NCBI GenBank assembly: GCA_900540945.1 | Contig: UQHQ01000019.1 | Span: 1 to 41,722 of the forward strand | Direction: 5' to 3' | From: an uncultured Collinsella sp. | GTDB taxonomy: Bacteria; Actinomycetota; Coriobacteriia; Coriobacteriales; Coriobacteriaceae | DNA length: 41,722 bases | Shown: positions 32,565 to 39,889 of the stretch, piece by piece | Layout of the letters: each line of letters begins with the position of its first letter | How positions within the stretch are numbered: the first letter of the stretch is position 1 | Notes under the pieces: model-generated | The model's input: the letters and a program-made list of their open reading frames with translations, nothing else | Databases searched by the model: none | Told to the model about the DNA's origin: nothing | Made by a program: the position numbers and the translations under genes

Positions 32565-33908
32565 TTTGGCAGTGGCGCGGCCGAGCCAGTTGCCGCTATG
32601 GTGGTAGATGGTGAACATCGTGGCGGTGATGAGCCAGGTTACAGGGTAGACCAGCAGCAGGTGCTCAAGCGACGGATCGAACGGCATAATCGCAAACACC
32701 CAGATCACCCTGAGCACGACGGTGCCAAAAATCGTGAGCAGCATGGGCTGCAAGCTCACGCCGGCACCACGAATGGAGCCCGACGCGTTTTCGATAATCG
32801 AGAAAATCGCGTAGAACGGCGCAATGAAATGAAGAATCGTCGTGGTATACGCCGCAATCGAAGCATCGTCGACAAACAGACGCGACAGAGGACCCGAGAA
32901 CACCAGCAGCACGGCAGACAGGCCACCAATGAGCATAAACGACAGCACGAGCGACGTATGGTAGCCCTTGCGCATGCGCTCGTAGTTGCGCGCGCCAAAG
33001 TTCTGTGCCGAGAACGTGGTGATCGACACGCCAAGCGCCTCGGTAACCATCCAGACAATGCCATCCAAACGGCCCGAAAGACCCCACGCCGTGGTGACAT
33101 CGGCGCCAAACGAGTTGACCGACACCTGAATCAAAACGTTGGAAATCGAATACGCAGCAGACTGAAAGCCAAGCGGCAGACCACACGAGATCATGCTCTT
33201 ACAAATGCCAGGATCAATGCCGAGTTTGGACAGCGAAAGCCGCCACGCACCCGGTGCGTGCATCATGCGAATCACGATCATCGTGGCGTTGGAGCAAATG
33301 GTCAGCGCCACCGCGATGCCGCAGCCCAGAGCCTCCATATGAAGCACGGCAACGAAGATGACATCCAGCACCGCATTAACAAGGCAGCCGGAAGCGATGA
33401 TCACAGCAGGTCCGCGCGTGTCGCCCACGGCGCGCAGCAGTGCCGTACCCATATTGAGCAGCAGCGCCGCAACCATGGCGGCAAAATAGCAACGAGCATA
33501 GGCCACGCCCTCGGCCAATAGCTCATGCGGCGTGTTCATAAGCACCAGCATGGGCTCAACGAACACTATGCCAAGAATCGAGAAAACGATACCGCCCACC
33601 AGCGCGAGCGTCATGGCCGTATGGACCGAACGGCTCAGTCGCTCATCATCGTGCTGGCCAAAATACTGACCGGTAATGACCGCGCAGCCGGCGCCGACGC
33701 CAACGCAAAAGCCAATGCAGAGCTCGGTGAGCACCATCGTGGCCTGAATGCCGCCCAGTGCGAGCTTGCCGCCAAACTGACCGACGATATAGGTACCGAT
33801 AAGCGTGTAGGCCTGCTGAAAAAACGAACTAAAAAAGATGGGAACGCACAGCGAAAGCAGCTGCTGCCAAATAACGCCCTGCGTTACATCGATAGCCGTA
33901 GATTTCAT
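32562..33908 (-). CDS. MATE family efflux transporter
   Basis: Multidrug and toxin extrusion-type exporter, 448 residues with twelve predicted membrane helices in two six-helix halves. Typical segments include the N-terminal LSLCVPIFFSSFFQQAYTLIGTYIVGQ, the mid-first-half RAVGDTRGPA, and SAQNFGARNYERMRKGY in the second half. Transport would be driven by Na+ or H+. The substrate is not predictable. The start at 33908 (MKSTAIDV) is in frame with an upstream GTG at 33914. A GGGAGG ribosome site lies upstream. It is convergent with cobO. Confidence 0.92.
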   Translation of the reverse strand: MKSTAIDVTQGVIWQQLLSLCVPIFFSSFFQQAYTLIGTYIVGQFGGKLALGGIQATMVLTELCIGFCVGVGAGCAVITGQYFGQHDDERLSRSVHTAMTLALVGGIVFSILGIVFVEPMLVLMNTPHELLAEGVAYARCYFAAMVAALLLNMGTALLRAVGDTRGPAVIIASGCLVNAVLDVIFVAVLHMEALGCGIAVALTICSNATMIVIRMMHAPGAWRLSLSKLGIDPGICKSMISCGLPLGFQSAAYSISNVLIQVSVNSFGADVTTAWGLSGRLDGIVWMVTEALGVSITTFSAQNFGARNYERMRKGYHTSLVLSFMLIGGLSAVLLVFSGPLSRLFVDDASIAAYTTTILHFIAPFYAIFSIIENASGSIRGAGVSLQPMLLTIFGTVVLRVIWVFAIMPFDPSLEHLLLVYPVTWLITATMFTIYHHSGNWLGRATAK

Positions 33909-34039
33909 AGCCACACGCCCTCCCCACCAGCATACGTCAAACAACAAAACGGCAATTTAAGGCCAAAACCAATAGCAGCTTAGCACCGACCGGCGTCGAC
34001 CGAAACACCCCGAGTCAGAGCCCGGTGCGAACTATCTGC

Positions 34040-34954
34040 TTAGTGATACAAACCCGGCTGGTAGTGATACTCATTGCTCACATGCGGGCACAGCTGCCAA
34101 AAGGCGACGGCACTCGCCGCGGCCACGTTGAGCGAATCGACCCCGTGCGCCATCGGAATGCGCACGGCCCGGTCGCAGCCCGCGATGGTCTTGGCGCCCA
34201 GGCCAGCACCCTCGGTGCCCATAAAGATTGCCAGGCGGTCAATCTCCTGGAGCGCGGGATCGTCCAGCGAAACGGAGTCGTCCGTCAGCGCCATCGCAGC
34301 GCACGAAAAACCGGCTTCGTGCAGTGCCGCCAGGCCATCGTGCGGCCACACACGAGCCTCGCTGCCAATACGCGTCCACGGCACCTGAAACACCGTGCCC
34401 ATGCTCACGCGGGCCGAGCGACGGTACAGCGGGTCGCAGCACGTCGGACTGACCAAAATACCGTCGACATTGAGCGCGGCGGCCGAGCGGAAAATCGCAC
34501 CCACGTTCGTGTGGTCGACAATACCCTCGAGCACGCACACGCGCACCGGGCGCTCCCCCGCCGCCTCGACGACGCCACCCAAGAACTCATCAACCGGAAT
34601 CTGCCGCGGGCGACGAAACGCCGCGAGCGCACCGCGCGTCACGTTAAAGCCCGTCAGCTGCTCCATGAGCTCCATGGAGGCAACGAACACAGGAACCGGA
34701 CCTGCGCCCTCGCGCACAACCAGGCGCTCAAACAGCGGCATCATCTGATCAAGCCAGCGTTCGCCCAAAAGAAAGCTCACCGGCTGGTATCCGGCACGCA
34801 CCGCGCGCTCGATAACCTTGGCACTCTCAGCGATAAAGATACCCTTTTGGGGCTCCAGCACGCAGCGAAGCTCGCGCTCGGTCAGTCGCACGTAGGCGTC
34901 GAGCCGCTCATCCGTAAGCGAATCGATTCGCAGAACCTCAACGGCATCAGTCAT
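34040..34954 (-). CDS. TrmH/SpoU family RNA 2'-O-methyltransferase
   Basis: SPOUT methyltransferase of 304 residues. The N-terminal part includes KGIFIAESAKVIERAV, a substrate-binding domain. The knotted catalytic domain has DHTNVGAIFRSAAAL (motif 1), IFMGTEGAGL (motif 2) and IPMAHGVDSLNVAAASAV (motif 3), all intact. It is likely to methylate 23S rRNA or tRNA ribose, but the position cannot be assigned. It starts about 110 bases downstream of folA, with a weak hairpin (35001-35019) in between. Confidence 0.92.
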   Translation of the reverse strand: MTDAVEVLRIDSLTDERLDAYVRLTERELRCVLEPQKGIFIAESAKVIERAVRAGYQPVSFLLGERWLDQMMPLFERLVVREGAGPVPVFVASMELMEQLTGFNVTRGALAAFRRPRQIPVDEFLGGVVEAAGERPVRVCVLEGIVDHTNVGAIFRSAAALNVDGILVSPTCCDPLYRRSARVSMGTVFQVPWTRIGSEARVWPHDGLAALHEAGFSCAAMALTDDSVSLDDPALQEIDRLAIFMGTEGAGLGAKTIAGCDRAVRIPMAHGVDSLNVAAASAVAFWQLCPHVSNEYHYQPGLYH

Positions 34955-35000
34955 AGCAGCCAGCCCGCACCCTTCTTAACAGCACATCTATACCAAACGA

Positions 35001-35019
35001 GGCGACGCGAAGCGCCGCC
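35001..35019 (-). terminator. Possible terminator after folA
   Basis: On the minus strand GGCGGCGC and GCGTCGCC pair around TTC, followed by TCGTTTGG. The T-tract is weak. Confidence 0.4.
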
Positions 35020-35063
35020 CCATGCATTCAATCAACCCGATAATACCGTTCACGCTAGGCGAT

Positions 35064-35582
35064 TCACGCCTCAACGCGACGATATGTCACGAACTCATAA
35101 TCGAGACCCTCGTCACCCTCGCCCGCGGCAATCGTGGCAACCCCGCCAGCCTGCGAAACTTCCCATGCAGGATCGGCGTCCAAATTGGGAAAATACGTGT
35201 CCACGGGATGAACGCAGTGGTTATGCGTGACCTCGGCCTCCACGCAGTACGGCAAAAACTGCCGATAGACATCGCCACCACCGATCACCCAGGCAACGGG
35301 CTCATCGGCAACCGCGGCGAGCGCCTCGTCGATACTATGCACCACGTCGACGCCCTCGGGAGCAAAGCTCTCGTCGCGGGTGAGCACGATATTGCGACGG
35401 TTCTTGAGCGGACGCCCGCCGGGAAAACTCAGCAGGGTCTTGCGCCCCATAATAACCGGGCAACCTTTGGTGCACGCCACAAAATGGCGCATGTCGGCGC
35501 GATTGGACACCACCATGTCGCCCTCGCACCCAATGCCCCAGTCGTCACACACGGCGACGATAGCAGATAGCTTACACGTCAT
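35064..35582 (-). CDS. folA: Dihydrofolate reductase
   Basis: NADPH-dependent reduction of dihydrofolate to tetrahydrofolate, recycling the folate oxidised by thymidylate synthase. Length is 172 residues. The N-terminal LSAIVAVCDDWGIGCEGDM, then IMGRKTLLSFPGGRPLKNRRNIV (residues read in two parts), and IGGGDVYRQFLPY are diagnostic. The start ATG at 35582 lies 9 bases after the thyA stop with AGGTGG in between. A GTG at 35591 is an alternative. It forms the classic thyA-folA pair. Confidence 0.96.
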   Translation of the reverse strand: MTCKLSAIVAVCDDWGIGCEGDMVVSNRADMRHFVACTKGCPVIMGRKTLLSFPGGRPLKNRRNIVLTRDESFAPEGVDVVHSIDEALAAVADEPVAWVIGGGDVYRQFLPYCVEAEVTHNHCVHPVDTYFPNLDADPAWEVSQAGGVATIAAGEGDEGLDYEFVTYRRVEA

Positions 35583-35591
35583 GAGCGCCAC

Positions 35592-36440
35592 CTACACTGC
35601 AATGGGAATGTTCTTGACCTGCGGGCCGTGCTCGTAGCCCTCGACGATCAGGTCGTCAGTCGTAAACGCGTAGAAATCGTGCACGTCGGGATTAAGCGTT
35701 ACCTTGGGCGCAGCAAACTGCGGACGCTCGATAAGCTCGCGGACGATATCGACATGACGATCGTAAATGTGGGCATCGGCAATCACATGCAGCAGCTCGC
35801 CGGGAATCATATCGACCGACTGCGCGACCATCATCAGCAAGACGGCGTACTGGCACACGTTCCAGTTGTTCGCGGCCAAAATGTCCTGGCTGCGCTGGTT
35901 GAGAATCATGTTGAGTGTGGGCTTGTCGTCCTGCGGGCGCTGCGTGACGTTATAGGTCACGCTGTACGCGCACGGATACAGGTGCATCTCGGACAAGTCG
36001 CTAAACACGTACGTGTTGGTCATGATGCGGCGGCTGTACGGCGTGTGCTTAAGGTCGTACAGCACACGGTCCATCTGGTCAAAGTCGCCCTCGGCATAAT
36101 GGCTCTTCTGGCCAATCTGGTACCCGTATGCCTTGCCGATGGAACCGGTCTCGTCGGCCCACTCATCCCAAATATGGCTGTTGAGGTCATGGACGTTATT
36201 GGACTTCTTTTGATAGATCCACAAGATCTCGTCCATGGCAGATTTAAGCGCCGTGCGACGCAGCGTGAGCGCGGGGAACTCCTCGCGCAGGTCGTAACGT
36301 GCCGTAACGCCAAAGTTTTTAATGGTATAGGCAGGGGTGCCATCCTCCCACACCGGTCGGACCTTTTGCCCCTCGGTGGTGGTGCCATGGTCCAAAATAT
36401 CGCGGCACATGGCTACAAACTGTTGATCAGCCTTGCTCAT
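35592..36440 (-). CDS. thyA: Thymidylate synthase
   Basis: Converts dUMP to dTMP with methylene-tetrahydrofolate. Length is 282 residues. Catalytic Cys157 is in HLYPCAYSVTYNV, followed by LNQRSQDILAANNWNVCQYA and the nucleotide-binding end IADAHIYDRHVDI. The active-site context resembles the Bacillus ThyA branch (PCAY) rather than the E. coli PCHAF form. The start at 36440 has AGGAGG 5 bases upstream. A TACAAT box (36480 to 36475) is a candidate -10. It is divergent from the DUF134-NifX gene. Confidence 0.96.
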   Translation of the reverse strand: MSKADQQFVAMCRDILDHGTTTEGQKVRPVWEDGTPAYTIKNFGVTARYDLREEFPALTLRRTALKSAMDEILWIYQKKSNNVHDLNSHIWDEWADETGSIGKAYGYQIGQKSHYAEGDFDQMDRVLYDLKHTPYSRRIMTNTYVFSDLSEMHLYPCAYSVTYNVTQRPQDDKPTLNMILNQRSQDILAANNWNVCQYAVLLMMVAQSVDMIPGELLHVIADAHIYDRHVDIVRELIERPQFAAPKVTLNPDVHDFYAFTTDDLIVEGYEHGPQVKNIPIAV

Positions 36441-36523
36441 TGACCCTCCTGTCAGTCGCCTATAAGCGAGGTTCATTGTAGCCCAGGCGCACGCGGCCCC
36501 ACAGCCCAAACATAAGCCCTCAC

Positions 36524-36543
36524 TTTCTGACATATGCCAGAAA
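36524..36543. promoter_or_regulatory. Operator-like palindrome, upstream site
   Basis: TTTCTGACATATGCCAGAAA is an inverted repeat with one mismatched pair. It shares the GACATATG core with the site at 36581-36592. The centres are 53 bp apart. It lies between thyA and the DUF134-NifX gene. Confidence 0.6.
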
Positions 36544-36547
36544 TTCC

Positions 36548-36592
36548 TTGCTCAAATCCGCATATTCGCTATTCTATTATTGACATATGTCA
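36548..36592 (+). promoter_or_regulatory. Promoter and downstream operator-like palindrome of the DUF134-NifX gene
   Basis: TTGCTC (36548-36553) and TATTCT (36570-36575) with a 16-bp spacer are a candidate promoter. The perfect palindrome TGACATATGTCA (36581-36592) then covers the expected transcription start, a good position for repression. The encoded protein has a helix-turn-helix and may autoregulate. The ribosome site AAGGAG follows. Confidence 0.5.
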
Positions 36593-36606
36593 GATAAGGA
36601 GCATGT

Positions 36607-37371
36607 ATGGCAGGAAGACGCGAAAAATTGCGCCGCGTTGGGATCATCCCCGAATATCGCGGCTTTACCCCTGACGGCCTTGCCAGCGGAGACGCCATCG
36701 AGATGACGGTCGACGAGCTCGAAGTCCTGCGGCTGTGCGACCTGGAAGGCCTCAATCAGCAGACCGTCGCCCAGCACATGGGCATCGCTCGCGCCACCGT
36801 GGCGGCCATCTGCAGCCGCGCGCATCGCAAGGTGGCAAACGCGCTGGTCAACGGGCGCGCGCTGAGTATCGAGGGCGGCAATATCGCATACTCCCCCATC
36901 ACCACGACGACGGCCGCATGGCCAGCAAAGGAGGTCGGCACCATGAGGGTGGCAACGACGTACGACAACGGCAACATCTTTATGCACTTTGGCCGCAGCG
37001 AACAGTTCAAGATCTACGACATCCAGGATGGCAAGGTGCTCAACGAGCAGGTCGTAGGCACCGGCGGCACCGGTCACGGCGCCCTGGCGGGCCTGCTTGC
37101 CAACGGTGGCATCGACGCGCTCATCTGCGGCGGTATCGGCGGCGGCGCCATCAACGCGCTCACCCAGGCCGGCATCACCGTCTATGCGGGCGCCCAGGGC
37201 AGCTGCGATGCCTGCGTCGAGGCCCTCATTGCCGGAACGCTCGCTCAGACCGGCGAGGCCACCTGCGACTGCCATGGTCATGACCACGAGCACACCCATG
37301 AGCATGGCGAGTCCTGCGGCTGCCACGGTCATCACGACCACGACGGACATGAGGGCTGCAGCTGCCACTAG
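36607..37371 (+). CDS. DUF134 helix-turn-helix fused to NifB/NifX-type cofactor-binding domain with His/Cys tail
   Basis: A 254-residue protein with three parts. Residues 1-95 are a DUF134 domain with a sigma-70-region-4-like HTH (about 48-80, QQTVAQHMGIARATVAAIC). Residues 113-215 are a dinitrogenase iron-molybdenum cofactor biosynthesis fold (HFGRSEQFKIYDI, ALICGGIGGGAINALTQAGI). Residues 220-254 are a tail with 12 His and 6 Cys, surely metal-binding. DUF134 and NifX-type genes are neighbours in other anaerobes. A fused metal-sensing regulator is the simplest reading, inferred only. The start at 36607 has AAGGAG upstream. No nitrogenase genes are present. Confidence 0.88.
   Translation: MAGRREKLRRVGIIPEYRGFTPDGLASGDAIEMTVDELEVLRLCDLEGLNQQTVAQHMGIARATVAAICSRAHRKVANALVNGRALSIEGGNIAYSPITTTTAAWPAKEVGTMRVATTYDNGNIFMHFGRSEQFKIYDIQDGKVLNEQVVGTGGTGHGALAGLLANGGIDALICGGIGGGAINALTQAGITVYAGAQGSCDACVEALIAGTLAQTGEATCDCHGHDHEHTHEHGESCGCHGHHDHDGHEGCSCH
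36927..36945 (+). promoter_or_regulatory. Internal ribosome site and ATG at the DUF134-NifX junction
   Basis: AAAGGAGGT (36927-36935) lies 7 bases before an in-frame ATG (36943-36945). Initiation here would give a 142-residue protein, the NifX-type domain plus tail, starting MRVATTYDNG. The junction is exactly where a separate gene would begin. Confidence 0.6.
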
Positions 37372-37429
37372 CGGCAAACCCGCGCGTCAGAACGCTTCCG
37401 CACATGCAACAACCTGCAAACAAACGGCG

Positions 37430-37461
37430 AAGGCCGCCTGGAGTACCATCCAGGCGGCCTT
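37430..37461. terminator. Bidirectional hairpin between the DUF134-NifX gene and ffh
   Basis: A perfect 13-bp stem AAGGCCGCCTGGA with a 6-base loop, between two convergent genes. T-tracts are short on both sides, so efficiency is uncertain. Confidence 0.65.
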
Positions 37462-37485
37462 AGCAACACACGACTCAATCAGTCG

Positions 37486-38961
37486 TTATTTTTTATTGCG
37501 CATCTGCGCTTCCATCTGACGCAGCAGGTCCATATCGGACTTAGGACCACCCGCTCCCAGTCCGCCCATGCCGCCCAGACCCATGGCATCCAGACCGGGA
37601 ATATTGGGCATGCGCATCTTTTTGCCCTTCTTACCCTTCTTGCCCTTCTTGCCGCCGGCCTGCGCCTGATTGGCCATCGTGCGCATGCGGCCCATCATCT
37701 TATTCATCTCGCCCCACTGCTTCATAAGGCTATTGACCTCGGTGGGGGTCACGCCGGCGCCCTTGGCGATACGCGCGCGACGCTGGCCGTTGATGATGGA
37801 GGGACGCAGGCGCTCCTCCTTGGTCATCGACATGATGATGGCCTCGTTCTTGTCGAAGATGCCCTCGTCCAGGTTGCCGCCCATCTGGTTGAGCGCGCGC
37901 TGGCCACCGGGAAGCATACCCAGAATGCCCTTCATGCCGCCCATCTTCTTGACGGCCTTCATCTGGTCGAGCATATCGTTCATGGTAAAGCCCTCGCGCA
38001 GCATGCGCTCGGCGGCCTCAAGCTGCTCGGCATCGGCGGCCTCCTGGGCCTTCTCGATGATGCCGACGACATCGCCCATGCCCAAGATGCGCTTGGCCAT
38101 GCGGTCCGGGTAAAACGGCTCCAGCGAATCGGGCTTCTCGCCCATGCTCACGAACTTGATGGGCTTGCCGGTCACCTGGCGCACAGAAAGCGCGCCGCCG
38201 CCACGGGCGTCGCCATCGAGCTTGGAGATGATCACGCCGTCAAAGTCGGTGCGCTCGGCGAAGGTCGAGACAACGTTGACGATATCCTGGCCGGTCATGG
38301 CATCGACGACCATCAGCACCTGATCGGGCTTGACGGCTTTCTTGATGTCCACGGCCTCCTGCATCATTTGCTCGTCGATCTGCAGGCGGCCGGCGGTATC
38401 GACGATGACCACATCGCGCAGGTGGTCGACAGCCTCCTGGATGGCGCCCTTGGCGATATCGACCGGGTGCTCGCCGTCACCGCGGAAGACCGGAACGCCG
38501 ATCTCTCCACCGAGCGTGGCCAGCTGGTCGGCAGCGGCAGGGCGGTAGACATCGCACGCGGCGAGCAGGGGCGAGCGGCCCTGCTTCTTGAGCAGGTAGG
38601 CCAGCTTTACGGCCGCCGTGGTCTTACCGGAACCCTGCAGACCCACGAGCATGATGACATTGGGGATGCGGTTGCTAAAGACGAGCTTGCTCTCGGTGGA
38701 GCCGAGCATCTCGGTGAGCTCGTCGAGCACGATCTTGACGACGTTTTGCGCCGGCGACAGCGACTCCATGACCTCGGCGGTCATGCAGCGCTCCTTGGTC
38801 TTGGCGACAAACTCCTTGACGACCTTGAAGTTGACGTCGGCCTCAAGCAGCGCCATGCGAATGTCGCGCATGGCCGAGGTGATATCGGCCTCGGTCAGCT
38901 TACCCTTGCCGCGCAAGCGGTCAAATGTGTCGTTGAGGCGATCGCTCAGGGAATCAAACAC
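37486..38961 (-). CDS. ffh: Signal recognition particle protein Ffh
   Basis: SRP54 GTPase that binds signal sequences with 4.5S/6S RNA. Length is 491 residues. An N domain (1-90) precedes the G domain: G1 GLQGSGKTTAAVKLA, G3 VDTAGRLQIDEQMM, G4 ISKLDGDARGGGALSV. The methionine-rich M domain (about 300-440) includes FTMNDMLDQMKAVKKMGGM. A Lys/Gly-rich and then Gly/Met-rich C-terminal tail follows. It lies 10 bases after ftsY in the smc-ftsY-ffh operon. Confidence 0.97.
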   Translation of the reverse strand: MFDSLSDRLNDTFDRLRGKGKLTEADITSAMRDIRMALLEADVNFKVVKEFVAKTKERCMTAEVMESLSPAQNVVKIVLDELTEMLGSTESKLVFSNRIPNVIMLVGLQGSGKTTAAVKLAYLLKKQGRSPLLAACDVYRPAAADQLATLGGEIGVPVFRGDGEHPVDIAKGAIQEAVDHLRDVVIVDTAGRLQIDEQMMQEAVDIKKAVKPDQVLMVVDAMTGQDIVNVVSTFAERTDFDGVIISKLDGDARGGGALSVRQVTGKPIKFVSMGEKPDSLEPFYPDRMAKRILGMGDVVGIIEKAQEAADAEQLEAAERMLREGFTMNDMLDQMKAVKKMGGMKGILGMLPGGQRALNQMGGNLDEGIFDKNEAIIMSMTKEERLRPSIINGQRRARIAKGAGVTPTEVNSLMKQWGEMNKMMGRMRTMANQAQAGGKKGKKGKKGKKMRMPNIPGLDAMGLGGMGGLGAGGPKSDMDLLRQMEAQMRNKK

Positions 38962-38971
38962 TGGTTACTCC

Positions 38972-39889
38972 TTAGTTGGACTCGCCCACCAGGGCGCGGC
39001 AGAAATCTTTGGCATTGAACTCCTGCAGGTCATCGACCTGCTCGCCCACGCCCACGCGCAGGATCGGGAGCTTGAGCTTCTCGGCAACGGCCATGGCGAT
39101 ACCGCCCTTAGCCGTTCCGTCGAGCTTTGTCATGATAATACCGTCCAGACCCAACGCCTCGTTAAACTCGAGCGCCTGGTTCAGACCGTTTTGGCCCGTC
39201 GCGGCATCGATTACGAGGACGACCGAGACGGGCATGGGGCCGGCGGCCATATTGGCGGCGCGCTTACGCGTCACGTTGACCACCTTGGCAAGCTCGCGCA
39301 TGAGCTCGGGGCTCGTGTGCAGACGGCCGGCGGTGTCGATAAGCACCAGGTCGCTGCCGCGCTTGTCGGCCTCGTCGAGCACGTCGTAGCAAACGCTCGC
39401 CGGGTCGGAGCCGCGGTCGCGCTTGATGACGGGGACGCCGGCGCGCTGGCCCCACACATCGAGCTGCTCGATGGCGGCGGCGCGGAAGGTATCGGCCGAG
39501 CCAATCACGACATTCTTGCCGCGGGCAGCCATGGCGCTCGCGATCTTGCCGACCGTGGTGGTCTTGCCGGCACCGTTAATGCCCACAAACAGCACGCAGC
39601 TCGGCGTGTCGGCGAACGGATCTCGCTCGGCGGGCACAAAATGTTGCTCGAGCTGCTCGGCCAGGGCGCGACGGAGTTGCGGGGCGGTCTTGAGGTTCTT
39701 CTTGGCCGCGGCATCGCGCAGGTCATCGGACACCTTAATCGCGACCTCGGCACCCATGTCACCCATGACGAGAGTGTCCTCTAGGTCCTCCCAAAAATCC
39801 TCGTCGACCTCGCCGCCAAAATAAAAGACCTCGTTGAGGGCCTCGCGGCTGCGCTCAAGTCCGCGCGAGAGAGCATCGAAGAATCCCAT
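38972..39889 (-). CDS. ftsY: Signal recognition particle receptor FtsY
   Basis: SRP GTPase that docks the ribosome-SRP complex at the membrane. Length is 305 residues. N domain, then G1 GINGAGKTTTVGKIA, the insertion-box region ADTFRAAAIEQL, G3 IDTAGRLHTSPELM and G4 TKLDGTAKGGIAMAV. It lacks the long acidic N-terminal A domain of E. coli FtsY, normal for Gram-positive bacteria. Its ATG shares one base with the smc stop (TAATG). smc-ftsY-ffh is a widely conserved order. Confidence 0.97.
   Translation of the reverse strand: MGFFDALSRGLERSREALNEVFYFGGEVDEDFWEDLEDTLVMGDMGAEVAIKVSDDLRDAAAKKNLKTAPQLRRALAEQLEQHFVPAERDPFADTPSCVLFVGINGAGKTTTVGKIASAMAARGKNVVIGSADTFRAAAIEQLDVWGQRAGVPVIKRDRGSDPASVCYDVLDEADKRGSDLVLIDTAGRLHTSPELMRELAKVVNVTRKRAANMAAGPMPVSVVLVIDAATGQNGLNQALEFNEALGLDGIIMTKLDGTAKGGIAMAVAEKLKLPILRVGVGEQVDDLQEFNAKDFCRALVGESN

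Noticed and set aside
35592..36440. ThyA active-site context PCAY instead of PCHAF as a possible defect
   Set aside because: The catalytic Cys is intact and PCAY is the normal form in the Bacillus ThyA branch, so it is ordinary variation.
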